NCBI RefSeq assembly: GCF_022012395.1
Contig: NZ_JAKLTQ010000032.1
Coordinates: 1 to 41,305, forward strand
DNA: 41,305 nt
Direction of reading: 5' to 3'
Source of the DNA: Arthrobacter hankyongi
Lineage (GTDB): Bacteria; Actinomycetota; Actinomycetes; Actinomycetales; Micrococcaceae
The translations under genes and the position numbers were made by a program. Of this stretch, positions 1 to 8,058 are shown piece by piece. Below the pieces are notes generated by a model, which saw nothing but the letters and a program-made list of their open reading frames with translations, was not told the DNA's origin and made no database searches. Numbering within the stretch: position 1 is the first letter of the stretch; each line of letters starts with the position of its first letter.

Positions 1-29
1 CCGGCGGCGAAGGCGGTTTCCTGCGTCAT
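1..29 (-). CDS. 5' end of an unidentified gene (partial)
   Basis: Only the first nine or so codons are in the window, reading leftward off the edge: M-T-Q-E-T-A-F-A-A. Two in-frame ATGs exist, at 35 and at 29. An AGGAG sequence on the minus strand lies one base before the first and seven bases before the second, so the start at 29 is preferred. It lies 72 bp after the cupin gene that ends at 102 and reads the same way, so it may be the next gene of that unit. The product cannot be named from so little sequence. Confidence 0.5.
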
Positions 30-101
30 GGTCATGCTCCTGGGATATACGGTTGTGGCGGCGGCTGTCCTGCGGTTGTTGGCCGGTCCTGGGGGTGGCT
101 G

Positions 102-512
102 CTAGAGGTCCCGGTATTTGAAGGAATGGGATCCAAGACCCTCGGGATTGGGGCCGTAGACGGCCACCATTCTGGCGTAGTCCGGCGCCCAGTAGCGTCC
201 GGTGCGCCCGCCCCTGACCCTGGCAGCGTCCCCGGTGCGCAGGATGACGGTGGTGCCGTCGGCTTCGATGTGCAGCTCGCCCTCGATGACGAAGTTGGTT
301 TCATCATGGGGATGGAAGTCTTCCCAGGCCGAGGCCTGCAGCTCCCATTCGGACAGGGCGAAATCATGCCAGCCCCGGGCGCGGGTGGGGATGATGAACC
401 GGCCCCGGTTGTTCGGCCAGTCTGCCCGCATGGGGGTGAGCGGCTGCGCGGGCCAGAAGTCGATGGGAGCCTCCGCCTGTCCCGTCGGCGGGGTAGGGCT
501 GGAAATGGTCAT
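102..512 (-). CDS. Small cupin-domain protein (paralogue of the cupin at 7481-7894)
   Basis: This 136-residue single-domain cupin keeps the first metal-binding motif as HPHDE followed seven residues later by a glycine (FVIEGEL). The second-motif histidine is not visible; the G-D-A-A-R strand runs on to GRTGRYWAP instead. The AAAGGA ribosome site six to seven bases before the ATG supports the start. It follows the aminotransferase by 43 bp and is probably cotranscribed. A close relative with the same DFW start, ALSEWEL and YGPNP segments and the same length lies at 7481-7894, so the two are probably an old duplication. The role is unknown. Small cupins in amine operons may be isomerases, hydrolases or sensors, and with one His missing from motif 2 a non-redox role is possible. 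Confidence 0.85.
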   Translation of the reverse strand: MTISSPTPPTGQAEAPIDFWPAQPLTPMRADWPNNRGRFIIPTRARGWHDFALSEWELQASAWEDFHPHDETNFVIEGELHIEADGTTVILRTGDAARVRGGRTGRYWAPDYARMVAVYGPNPEGLGSHSFKYRDL

Positions 513-555
513 GTCAGGTCCTTTCGGAAATGCAGTTGGGAGCGGGCGGTGCAGC

Positions 556-1938
556 CTAGAGAAGCTCTTCGGCTTCGGTCAGGGTGTGGCGGAGGATTTG
601 TTCTATTTCGTCGAATTCGCTTTGGCCGATGGTCAGGGGCGGCGACAACTGGATGACCGGGTCCCCGCGGTCATCGGCACGGCAGTAGAGCCCGTTTTCA
701 AACAGCCTCCTGGAGAGAAATCCCTTCAGGATCCGCTGGCTTTCCTCCGGGGTGAAGGTTTCCTTCGTGGCCTTGTCCTTGACCAGTTCGATGCCGTAGA
801 AATACCCGTCTCCGCGGACATCGCCGACCAGGGCGAGGTCGTTCAGCTTCTCCAAGGTTCCCCTGAAGGCCGCCTCGTTGGCCAGGACATGCTGGTTCAG
901 CCCATCGCGTTCGAAGATGTCCAGATTCGCTAGGGCAACGGCTGCGGCCACCGGGTGGCCGCCGAAGGTGTAGCCGTGCTTGAAGATGTTCCGGCCCGAG
1001 GCGAAGGGCTCGAAGAGTTTTCCGGAGGCGATCATCGCGCCCATCGGGGCGTAGCAGCTGGTCAGGCCCTTGGCGCAGGTGATGATGTCGGGTTCATAAC
1101 CGAACTTGTCCGCACCAAAATAGGTGCCCAGGCGCCCGAAGGCACAGATCACCTCGTCGCTGACCAGCAGGACGTCATACTTGTCGCAGATTTGCCGGAC
1201 GCGCTGGAAGTAGCCGAGCGGCGGCGGAAAGCAGCCGCCGGAGTTCTGGACCGGTTCCAGGAACACTGCGGCCACGCTGTCCTCGCCCTCGGCCAGGATG
1301 GCCAGTTCAATCTGGTCGGCAGCCCACCGGCCGAACGCCTCGGGGTCATCCCCATGAACCGGGGCACGGTAAATATTCGTATTCACGGTCTTGTGCGCAG
1401 ACGGAACCAGGGGTTCGAAATCCTGCTTGAGTTCCGGCACTCCCGTAATGGACAGGGCGCCCTGGGTGGTGCCGTGGTAGGCGGTCATCCGGGAGATAAC
1501 CTTGTGCTTGCCAGGCCGGCCGGTCAGCCTGAAGTACTGTTTGGCCAGTTTCCAGGCCGACTCCACGGCCTCGCTGCCGCTGTTGGTGAAGAACACCCTG
1601 TTGAGGTTGCCCGGGGCCAGGGAGGCGAGCCGCTCTGCCAGTTCGGCAGCGGGCCTGTTGGCATAGGACCAGATGGGAAAGAATGCCAGCTCGGATGCCT
1701 GGGCGGCCATGACCTGCGCCAGTTCCCGGCGGCCGTGGCCGGCCTGGACCACGAACAGCCCGGCCAGGCCGTCCAGATACCGGCGCCCGGCCGCGTCATA
1801 GATATGGGCGCCCTCGCCCCTGACGATCAGGGGCAGGTCCTCGTTGTCCTGCGGCTGCGGCGCGAAGTGCATCCACAGATGTTCCCGGGCCGCCGTCACG
1901 TCATCGGCGGGGGCACGGCCGGAAAGAGTTTCGGTCAT
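556..1938 (-). CDS. Class III (omega-) aminotransferase, PLP-dependent
   Basis: A 460-residue protein of normal length for fold-type I class III transaminases. The PLP phosphate loop TNSGSEAVESAWK lies near residues 118-130, the pyridine-nitrogen aspartate is in VSDEV (D261), and the Schiff-base lysine is in ITCAKGL (K290). The FLEPVQNSGG segment is typical of amine:pyruvate, putrescine or beta-alanine transaminases. It probably removes the amino group from a diamine or omega-amino acid in the cytoplasm, giving an aldehyde. The dehydrogenase encoded just upstream (2087-3532) could then oxidise that aldehyde. A strong hairpin separates the two genes, so this gene probably has its own promoter within 1939-2044. 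A GGAGC ribosome site precedes the ATG. The exact amine donor cannot be read from the sequence. Confidence 0.92.
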   Translation of the reverse strand: MTETLSGRAPADDVTAAREHLWMHFAPQPQDNEDLPLIVRGEGAHIYDAAGRRYLDGLAGLFVVQAGHGRRELAQVMAAQASELAFFPIWSYANRPAAELAERLASLAPGNLNRVFFTNSGSEAVESAWKLAKQYFRLTGRPGKHKVISRMTAYHGTTQGALSITGVPELKQDFEPLVPSAHKTVNTNIYRAPVHGDDPEAFGRWAADQIELAILAEGEDSVAAVFLEPVQNSGGCFPPPLGYFQRVRQICDKYDVLLVSDEVICAFGRLGTYFGADKFGYEPDIITCAKGLTSCYAPMGAMIASGKLFEPFASGRNIFKHGYTFGGHPVAAAVALANLDIFERDGLNQHVLANEAAFRGTLEKLNDLALVGDVRGDGYFYGIELVKDKATKETFTPEESQRILKGFLSRRLFENGLYCRADDRGDPVIQLSPPLTIGQSEFDEIEQILRHTLTEAEELL

Positions 1939-2044
1939 TGTCTGCTCCAGACCCTGCTCCGATACCGGAACAGGATTGATCGTGAGGGGATTGCCGGCAC
2001 GCTCCGGAGGGAAAACGGGCCGCCGGCGGCCGTCCGGGTGCTGC

Positions 2045-2080
2045 GCCTGCGCCGGCCCGCCTGGGCGGGCCGGCGCAGGC
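2045..2080 (-). terminator. Intrinsic terminator-like hairpin after the aldehyde dehydrogenase gene
   Basis: A perfect 17-bp inverted repeat (2045-2061 with 2064-2080), almost all G and C, has only a 2-nt centre. It begins six bases beyond the TAG stop of the aldehyde dehydrogenase read on the minus strand. There is no T-run, which is common for actinobacterial terminators. It should end the transcript that comes from the cupin/transporter operon to the right. Confidence 0.8.
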
Positions 2081-2086
2081 AGGCGG

Positions 2087-3532
2087 CTAGCTGTTAATGT
2101 TGGCCATGACGTGCTTGATGCGGGTGTAGTCGTCGAGCCCGTACATGGACAGGTCCTTGCCGTAGCCGGAGTGCTTGAAACCGCCGTGGGGCATTTCGGC
2201 CACCAGCGGGATGTGGGTGTTGATCCACACGGTGCCGAAGTCCAGTTCCCGGCTCATGCGCATGGCCAGGCCGAAATCCCGGGTCCAGACCGAGGACGCC
2301 AGCCCGTAGGGCACGCCGTTGGCCAGTTCCAAAGCCTGCGCCGCGTCGGTGAATTTCTGCACGGTGATGACCGGTCCGAAGACTTCGTTCTGGACGATCT
2401 CGTCATCCTGGCGCAGGTTGGAGACGACCGTGGGGGCGTAGTGGAAGCCCCGGTCGCCCAGGCGGCGGCCGCCGGTATTGATGACCGCGTGGGCCGGGAG
2501 CCGGTCAATGAATCCGGACACACGCTCGAACTGGCGGTTGTTGTTCAGCGGAGGCAGCAGCGCCTCTTCGTCCTCGAGCCCCCGGTCGTAGGCGGTCACG
2601 ACCGCCTCGGCCTGCCGGGTGAGGGCCTCGACGAAACTGTCGTAGACGCCGGGTGCTGCCAGGACGCGGGTGGAGGCGGTGCAGTCCTGGCCGGCGTTGA
2701 AGTAGCCGCCTATGGCAATGGCCTCGGCCGCGGCGTCCACGTTGGCGTCGTCGAAGATGATGACCGGGGCCTTGCCGCCCAGTTCCAGATGGACGCGTTT
2801 GAGGTCCGGTGCGGCCGAGGCGGCCACGTCCATGCCGGCGCCGACCGACCCGGTGAGCGAAACCATGTCGGCCCGCGGGTGGCTCACGACCTTCCGGCCG
2901 GTGGAGCCGTCGCCGCAGACCACGTTGAGGACCCCTGCCGGCAGGAATTCCGAGGCGAGTTCTGCCAGCAGCAGGGTGGATTCGGGGGTGGTTTCGCTTG
3001 GCTTCAGCACGATGGTGTTGCCGCCGGCCAGGGCCGGGGCGATCTTCCACACCGCCATCATCATCGGATAGTTCCACGGCGCGATCTGGCCGACGACGCC
3101 GACCGGTTCGCGGCGGATCCATGAGGTGTGGTCCGCCATGTATTCACCGGCCGACTTGCCTTCGAGCACCCGGGCGGCGCCGCCGAAGAAGCGCAGGTGG
3201 TCGACCATCCCGGTGATCTCCTCGGACCGGACCAAGGCCGTCGGCTTTCCGGTGTTCTGCGATTCCAGGGCGATCAGGTCCTCCTGCCGGGCTTCCACTG
3301 CATCGGCGAGTTTCAGCAGGGCCAGCTGGCGTTCTGCCGGGGTGGTCCGCTTCCAGCCCTCGAAGGCTGCGGAGGCCGCCTGGTAGGCCGCGTCGACGTC
3401 GGCGTCTCCGGACACCGGGGCGACGGCGAAGACCTCGCCGCTGAAGGGATCGATCAGGTCCATGGTGTGCCCGTCGAGCGTGTCACTGTAGGCGCCGTTG
3501 ATGAAGTTGCGGATGGTGCGCTTGCCGGTCAT
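2087..3532 (-). CDS. Aldehyde dehydrogenase, gamma-aminobutyraldehyde dehydrogenase type
   Basis: This 481-residue NAD(P)-dependent aldehyde dehydrogenase has all landmarks: APWNYP (N154), the general-base glutamate in LELGGKAP (E250) and the nucleophile in GQDCTAS (C284). NTGKP near the N-terminus and the FKHSGYGKDL C-terminal segment match the PatD/aminobutyraldehyde group that turns 4-aminobutanal-type aldehydes into omega-amino acids. The ATG directly abuts the stop of the permease gene (3533), so the gene is cotranscribed with the ABC transporter and is the last gene before the hairpin at 2045-2080. It therefore probably oxidises an aldehyde derived from the transported amine. Betaine aldehyde or another amino-aldehyde remains possible. 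Confidence 0.93.
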   Translation of the reverse strand: MTGKRTIRNFINGAYSDTLDGHTMDLIDPFSGEVFAVAPVSGDADVDAAYQAASAAFEGWKRTTPAERQLALLKLADAVEARQEDLIALESQNTGKPTALVRSEEITGMVDHLRFFGGAARVLEGKSAGEYMADHTSWIRREPVGVVGQIAPWNYPMMMAVWKIAPALAGGNTIVLKPSETTPESTLLLAELASEFLPAGVLNVVCGDGSTGRKVVSHPRADMVSLTGSVGAGMDVAASAAPDLKRVHLELGGKAPVIIFDDANVDAAAEAIAIGGYFNAGQDCTASTRVLAAPGVYDSFVEALTRQAEAVVTAYDRGLEDEEALLPPLNNNRQFERVSGFIDRLPAHAVINTGGRRLGDRGFHYAPTVVSNLRQDDEIVQNEVFGPVITVQKFTDAAQALELANGVPYGLASSVWTRDFGLAMRMSRELDFGTVWINTHIPLVAEMPHGGFKHSGYGKDLSMYGLDDYTRIKHVMANINS

Positions 3533-4636
3533 TTATTTGTCTCCTTTGTCAGTGGTGAGCAGTGCTGGAGTGGATATGGTGCCGGCCGGTGCCGTGATGC
3601 GGACCCGTGTCCGGATTCGGTCGACCAACAGGGCCAGGACGAGCAGGGCGCCGAGCAGGATGTCCTGGACGTAGCCTTGGACCCGGATCAGGTCCATGCC
3701 GTTGTTCAATAGCACGATGAACAGCGCGCCCATGAACGCCCCGGAGACCCGTCCCTCGCCGCCGGCCAGGGCGATGCCTCCGATCACGGCCGCGATGATG
3801 GACTGCATGGGGTACTGCACGCCGATGTTGGCTTCGCCGGTGGAGACCCTGGCGGTGATCATGACGCCGACCAGGGCGGCCAGGAAGCTGCCGGTGACCA
3901 GCACGGAGACCAGGGTGCGGCTGACATTGACCCCGGCCTGGTAGGCGGCCTTTTCGTTGCCGCCGACGGCGTAGGCCTGCCGGCCCAGCCGGCTCCAGTT
4001 CAGCAGCACGTAGGCGCCGATGAGCACCAGGATCAGCATGAAGGTCGGGAACGGGATCCCCAGGATTGCCGAGGTGCCGAAGTTGCGGGAGAACTCCGGG
4101 GGCAGCCCGGTCACGGGGATGCCTCCGGCCACGAGCAGGGCAACGCCCGTTGCCGCGAATCCGGTGCCGAGGGTCACCATGAACGAGTTGACCTTGAAGA
4201 CCGCGATGAGCACGGCATTGGCAATGCCGACGGCCAGGCCGACCGCCAGCGCGGCCAGGCAGCCGAGCAGGATGGCCATCCCCGGGTTCCCCGGCGCGGC
4301 GGAGACCATGACCGTGGCACAGATGATGGAGGACAGGGCCACGGTCCCGCCGTTGGACAGGTCGTAGTTCCTGGTGATCAGGTACAGCATCTGTCCGATC
4401 GCGATGATCCCGAGGAAGCTGACCTGCCGTGCCACGTTGACGATGTTGGTCGGCGAAATAAAGCGGGGCTCGACCACGGCGAAGGTGATGATCAGGACCA
4501 CCAGCAGCAGCGGCAGGATGCCGTAGGCGATGAACTGTTTGCGCACCAGGTTGCCCGCGGAAATCCGGGGCACGGGGGCCGGACCGGCCGCGCCGGGCCG
4601 TGGGGAGGAATGCATCCTCGTGTCTGTTTGCGTCAT
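3533..4636 (-). CDS. ABC transporter permease, RbsC/BPD_transp_2 type
   Basis: A 367-residue integral membrane protein. A Pro/Ala-rich cytoplasmic N-terminus of about 35 residues is followed by a series of hydrophobic segments beginning at FIAYGILPLLLVVLII. The motifs FISPTNIVNVARQ, IGQMLYLITRNYDLSNG and AVIGGIALAGGEGRVSGAFMGAL are characteristic of sugar/autoinducer-type (RbsC) permeases. It overlaps the ATPase gene by 4 bp (ATGA) and abuts the dehydrogenase gene. A single permease gene suggests a homodimer. With the TorT-like binding protein encoded upstream, the substrate is more likely a small amine than a sugar. The C-terminal tail after the last helix is long and Thr/Pro-rich. Confidence 0.93.
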   Translation of the reverse strand: MTQTDTRMHSSPRPGAAGPAPVPRISAGNLVRKQFIAYGILPLLLVVLIITFAVVEPRFISPTNIVNVARQVSFLGIIAIGQMLYLITRNYDLSNGGTVALSSIICATVMVSAAPGNPGMAILLGCLAALAVGLAVGIANAVLIAVFKVNSFMVTLGTGFAATGVALLVAGGIPVTGLPPEFSRNFGTSAILGIPFPTFMLILVLIGAYVLLNWSRLGRQAYAVGGNEKAAYQAGVNVSRTLVSVLVTGSFLAALVGVMITARVSTGEANIGVQYPMQSIIAAVIGGIALAGGEGRVSGAFMGALFIVLLNNGMDLIRVQGYVQDILLGALLVLALLVDRIRTRVRITAPAGTISTPALLTTDKGDK

Positions 4637-6171
4637 GCGCCCTGTTCCTTCTCATGCTGGGTGAAAAACACTGGCAGTAGGGTTTCTTCGGTCAGGTCCT
4701 CGCCGGAGAATTCGCCGGCGATCCGGCCTTCGGCGACCACATAGGCCCGGTGGACCAGGTTGATGACCTCCGGAAGGTCCGAGGAGATGAGCAGGACCGC
4801 TGCCCCGGAATCGGCCAGTTCCTTGATGGCCTCGTAGATCTCCGCCCGTGCCCCGACGTCCACGCCCGCGGTGGGTTCGTCGAAGATGTGGATCCCGTAG
4901 GGCCGGGTAAACCCCCGGCCCAGCACGATCTTCTGCTGGTTGCCGCCGGAAAAGGTCGGTGGCAGCGCGTCGGGATTGGCCGGGCGCAGCGACAGGCGCT
5001 TCAGTACGGCCTCCGTCTCGAGCCGTTCCCGGCGCCGGTCCAGGAACCCGGCCCGGGTCCACCGGTCCAGGGCGGGCAGGGAGACGTTTTCCCGGGCCGG
5101 CCGCGAGGCGACCAGCCCGTCGTGCTTGCGGTCGGCCGGGTAGTACACCATGCCCTGCCGCAGCCGCTTGGACGGTGAGCTGTGGCCAAGGTCCTGGCCG
5201 TTGATGCGGATCCGTCCGGAGACCGTCCTGGCCAGGCCGAAGCACAGCTGCCCGATCTCGGCCTTTCCCGATCCGACCAGTCCCGTCAGCCCGACAACCT
5301 CACCCTGGCGTACCTGCAGGTCGATTTCCAGCACGCCGGCGCCGCTCACCTTCTGCAGTTCCAATGCCATGCCGCCGGGACGGTGCGGAATCTCGGGAAA
5401 CAGGGCGCCGACCTGCCGGCCGGTCATGAGCGTGACCAGATCATCGTCGGTGACTTCGCCAAGCGGGCAGGTGCGGATCAGCGCGCCGTCGCGCAGCACC
5501 GAGACCCGGTCCCCGATCCTGCGGATCTCACCCATCCGATGGGTGATGTAGATGATCGCCAGGCCCTCGCGGCGCAGGGTGTGGACGACGTCGAAGAGGC
5601 AGTCGGTCTCGTTGTCGGTCAGCGACGCGGTGGGCTCATCGAGGATGAGCACCTTGGCCTCGCCCTGCAGGGCCCGGGCAATTTCGAGGATCTGCTGTTC
5701 GGCCCGGCTGAGGTCGCGGGCATATGCATCCGGCGGGATCGACGAGCCGATGCGCGCAAGAGCCTCTACCGCCTGCCGGCGTCCGGCGCGCCGGTCCACC
5801 AAGCCCCGGGACGTCGGTTCCCGGCCCAGGGCGAGGTTCTCGGCCACGGTCAGCTGCGGGACCAGGGCAGGTTCCTGGAAGACTGCTGCGATACCGAGCT
5901 CGCGGGCCCGGCGGGGGGTGGCTGCCTGGACCTGCTGTCCGTCCAGCAGGATGGTTCCCTCGTCGGGTCGGTGGATTCCGGCCAGCACCCCGATCAGGGT
6001 GGATTTTCCCGCACCGTTCTCGCCAAACAGCACATGCACCTGTCCAGGCAGGAAGTCGATGCTCACATCGCGCAGTGCCGCGAAGCCCTGGAACCTCTTG
6101 GTCACCCCCTGCACCGCGATCGCGGCGCGCGCGGCGCCTTGGGGCCGTTCCGTTATGATGTGGGTCGTCAT
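4633..6171 (-). CDS. ABC transporter ATP-binding protein, RbsA type with two nucleotide-binding domains
   Basis: This 512-residue protein has two fused ABC ATPase domains. In the first, Walker A is GENGAGKS at about residues 50-57, the signature is the variant LSRAEQQ, and Walker B is VLILDEPTAS. In the second, the Walker A region reads GLVGSGKAE, the signature is FSGGNQQK, and Walker B is HIFDEPTAGVD. Fused domains of this length are usual for RbsA/XylG-type ATPases. It drives uptake through the permease at 3533-4636 for the lipoprotein at 6185-7411. The ATGA overlap with the permease and the 13-bp gap from the lipoprotein gene show one operon. Confidence 0.94.
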   Translation of the reverse strand: MTTHIITERPQGAARAAIAVQGVTKRFQGFAALRDVSIDFLPGQVHVLFGENGAGKSTLIGVLAGIHRPDEGTILLDGQQVQAATPRRARELGIAAVFQEPALVPQLTVAENLALGREPTSRGLVDRRAGRRQAVEALARIGSSIPPDAYARDLSRAEQQILEIARALQGEAKVLILDEPTASLTDNETDCLFDVVHTLRREGLAIIYITHRMGEIRRIGDRVSVLRDGALIRTCPLGEVTDDDLVTLMTGRQVGALFPEIPHRPGGMALELQKVSGAGVLEIDLQVRQGEVVGLTGLVGSGKAEIGQLCFGLARTVSGRIRINGQDLGHSSPSKRLRQGMVYYPADRKHDGLVASRPARENVSLPALDRWTRAGFLDRRRERLETEAVLKRLSLRPANPDALPPTFSGGNQQKIVLGRGFTRPYGIHIFDEPTAGVDVGARAEIYEAIKELADSGAAVLLISSDLPEVINLVHRAYVVAEGRIAGEFSGEDLTEETLLPVFFTQHEKEQGA

Positions 6172-6184
6172 CGGGGGTGTCCGA

Positions 6185-7411
6185 TCAGTTGACGCTGAAG
6201 ACGGGTTGGAAGCCCTCGGACGGCAGGTTCAGTTCCCGGATGAGCTGGTCCAGGTTGTTCCACTTTTTGCCGGCGGCCGGGCCGCAGATGACGTTGGCCG
6301 GGGTGCCGATGTGTGCGCCGCCGACCAGCGGTTCTCCGGCGAGGGTCCTGGCGGCCATGTCCAGGGACACCTTGGCCAGGACGAGGTCGTTTCCGGCGCT
6401 GGAGCAGGTTGCGCCGCCGGATTTCAGCAGGGAGGCAACCTCGGGGGTGAAGTAGTAGGAGGCCGTCTTGACCTGGTCCTGCAGCCGGCGTTCGGTCAGG
6501 GGGCCGGTTGCGGCATCGACGGTGGTGGCGCTGCCGAGGACGTAGTTCATCTCCGGGTAGGCCTCCAGGGCGTTCTCCACCAGGTCCAGCTGGGCATCCT
6601 TGCCCGTGTCGCCGTACTGGACGCCGAGGAGTTCCACATTCGAGCCTGCGGTTTGCTCCTTGAAGCAGGACATCAGCTGCTCAAGCGAGCCCACTCCGGC
6701 CGGGCCCGGGAACCAGACGGCCTTGACCGGCTCGCCCACTTCCTTCAGGTGCTTGCCCAGGTTGCCGCCCAAAGTGCAGTAATCAAAGAGGGCGCGGCCC
6801 GACACGCTGGTGGTGGTTACGCCGTTGATCATGTCGATGACCGGGATCCCCTGGGCGGTGATTTCATCGATCTTGTTGTTCAGCGCCTCGTTGCTCACCG
6901 CACCGACCAGGACCGCGTCGGCTCCGCCCGCGACGCAGTTGGAGAGCTGGTCGATCTGCTTGCCGATTTCCGTGTAGCCGCCGGCTTCGTAGACCTGCAG
7001 GGAGGCTCCGGACCTCCTGGCCTCTGAAACCAGGGCTTCGTCGATGCCCAGCCAGTACGGGTCCTTCACGTGCGGAAGCAGTGCACAGATGTTTTTTCCC
7101 TTGGCGCTGCCGGCCGGCAGCGGGGTGTAGACACCGGGCGTGCGGTCTCCGTCACATCCGGGGGTGCCGCAGTTGATGACCTCAATCGGCACGGTCCAGT
7201 CGGTGGCGGTCGCAGCTTTCGTCAGGGATTCGAAGGTGTTTTTGGAGGGGTCGGCAAAGATGCCGGCGGCTTCCAACGGTGCCGCAGCCGGCTGTGGGCG
7301 GTCGGCCACGGCAGAAGTCTCCGCCTGGGTGCAGCCGGCGAGCAGGAGTGCCAGACCTGCTGCGGAGGCTGCCAGCATTCGTGTGCCGGGTCGGCCAAAG
7401 GAAGTGAACAT
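6185..7411 (-). CDS. TorT-like periplasmic-binding-fold lipoprotein (ABC solute-binding protein)
   Basis: A 408-residue secreted lipoprotein: basic start, hydrophobic core and lipobox LLAGC with the lipidated cysteine at 27. From about residue 110 the sequence follows TorT, the periplasmic partner of the trimethylamine N-oxide sensor TorS. Compare ICALLPHVKDPYWLG, VYEAGGYTE, IDQLSNC, WFPGPAG and the C-terminal GFQPVF with the corresponding TorT segments, as recalled. Here it lies beside an ABC ATPase and permease rather than a sensor kinase, so it is probably the substrate-capture subunit. The TorT likeness suggests an N-oxide, methylated amine or related small amine as ligand. An AGAGG ribosome site supports the ATG at 7411. 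Excess cysteines (C-G-T-P-G-C and others) may form disulfides. Confidence 0.88.
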   Translation of the reverse strand: MFTSFGRPGTRMLAASAAGLALLLAGCTQAETSAVADRPQPAAAPLEAAGIFADPSKNTFESLTKAATATDWTVPIEVINCGTPGCDGDRTPGVYTPLPAGSAKGKNICALLPHVKDPYWLGIDEALVSEARRSGASLQVYEAGGYTEIGKQIDQLSNCVAGGADAVLVGAVSNEALNNKIDEITAQGIPVIDMINGVTTTSVSGRALFDYCTLGGNLGKHLKEVGEPVKAVWFPGPAGVGSLEQLMSCFKEQTAGSNVELLGVQYGDTGKDAQLDLVENALEAYPEMNYVLGSATTVDAATGPLTERRLQDQVKTASYYFTPEVASLLKSGGATCSSAGNDLVLAKVSLDMAARTLAGEPLVGGAHIGTPANVICGPAAGKKWNNLDQLIRELNLPSEGFQPVFSVN

Positions 7412-7480
7412 ATGCGTTGCCTCTCGGGAAAGTAAAGCGCGTGCTCAATAAGGGGAGTGGTTCTTTGGGCCGGGCCGGCC

Positions 7481-7894
7481 TCAGATTTCCGAGTACTTGA
7501 AAGCGTCCGACTCCAGGCCGTCGGGGTTCGGGCCGTAGATGGCGATCATCCGGGCGTACACGGGCGCCCAGTAGCGGCCGATGCGGCCGGCGTTGACCCG
7601 CGCGGCATCGCCCGGCCCCAGGACCACGGTTTGTCCGTCACATTCGATATGCAGTTCGCCTTCCAGCACGAGGTTGGTTTCGCTGTGCGGATGGAAGTCC
7701 TGCCAGGCAGCGCCGGAAAGTTCCCACTCGGAAAGGGCGAAACCCTCCCACCGGTCGAGCGACTCCGGCGTGATGAGCCGGGTACGCATCCGCCGCCACT
7801 CCGGCTTCATGTTTTCCATCGGCCGCGAGGCCCAGAAATCAACGGGTTGAACGTCGGCGGCCACACTGTCGTGCGGGGAAGTTCCTGCTGTCAT
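7481..7894 (-). CDS. Small cupin-domain protein, first gene of the transporter operon
   Basis: A 137-residue cupin closely related to the one at 102-512; both share DFW, FALSEWEL, the metal motif F-H-P-H-x-E-T-N, GDAARV and YGPNP. I start it at ATG 7894 (M-T-A-G-T-S), where GGAG lies eight bases upstream. The open frame runs further upstream, but that part is the intergenic control region. As in the paralogue, the second-motif histidine is not visible. It is the promoter-proximal gene of the operon that continues through the TorT-like lipoprotein, ATPase, permease and dehydrogenase, so it probably acts on the imported compound or as a small ligand-binding helper. A catalytic role is unproven. 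Confidence 0.85.
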   Translation of the reverse strand: MTAGTSPHDSVAADVQPVDFWASRPMENMKPEWRRMRTRLITPESLDRWEGFALSEWELSGAAWQDFHPHSETNLVLEGELHIECDGQTVVLGPGDAARVNAGRIGRYWAPVYARMIAIYGPNPDGLESDAFKYSEI

Positions 7895-7959
7895 GTCTGC
7901 GTCTCCGAGTGGAAGTGGGCGGACCGTGGTGTGATGTACGCCACGGAAGATGGGTGCTA

Positions 7960-8020
7960 CTCTTACATAGACAGCTGTCCCAGTCAACGGTCTTGGAAAG
8001 CGGTCCAAGATTGTTACGCT
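7960..8020. promoter_or_regulatory. Divergent control region with two candidate TetR operators
   Basis: Two perfect inverted repeats lie between the cupin/transporter operon and the TetR gene: GACAGCTGTC (7970-7979) and TCTTGGA-N6-TCCAAGA (7991-8010). On the minus strand a TTGACT box (complement of 7982-7987) has the first palindrome directly downstream, in the spacer of a leftward promoter whose -10 is weak. On the plus strand TTGGAA (7993-7998) and TACGCT (8015-8020), 16 bp apart, could form the regulator's promoter, covered by the second repeat. This placement fits repression of both directions by the adjacent regulator. Confidence 0.55.
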
Positions 8021-8058
8021 GGGGCATCCGGGGAATACCGAAGGGGAGGGATAAGGCC

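Noticed and set aside
126-933. Long open frames on the plus strand opposite the cupin and aminotransferase
   Set aside because: They are antisense shadows of well-supported minus-strand genes, with low-complexity Gly/Arg-rich translations and no ribosome sites.
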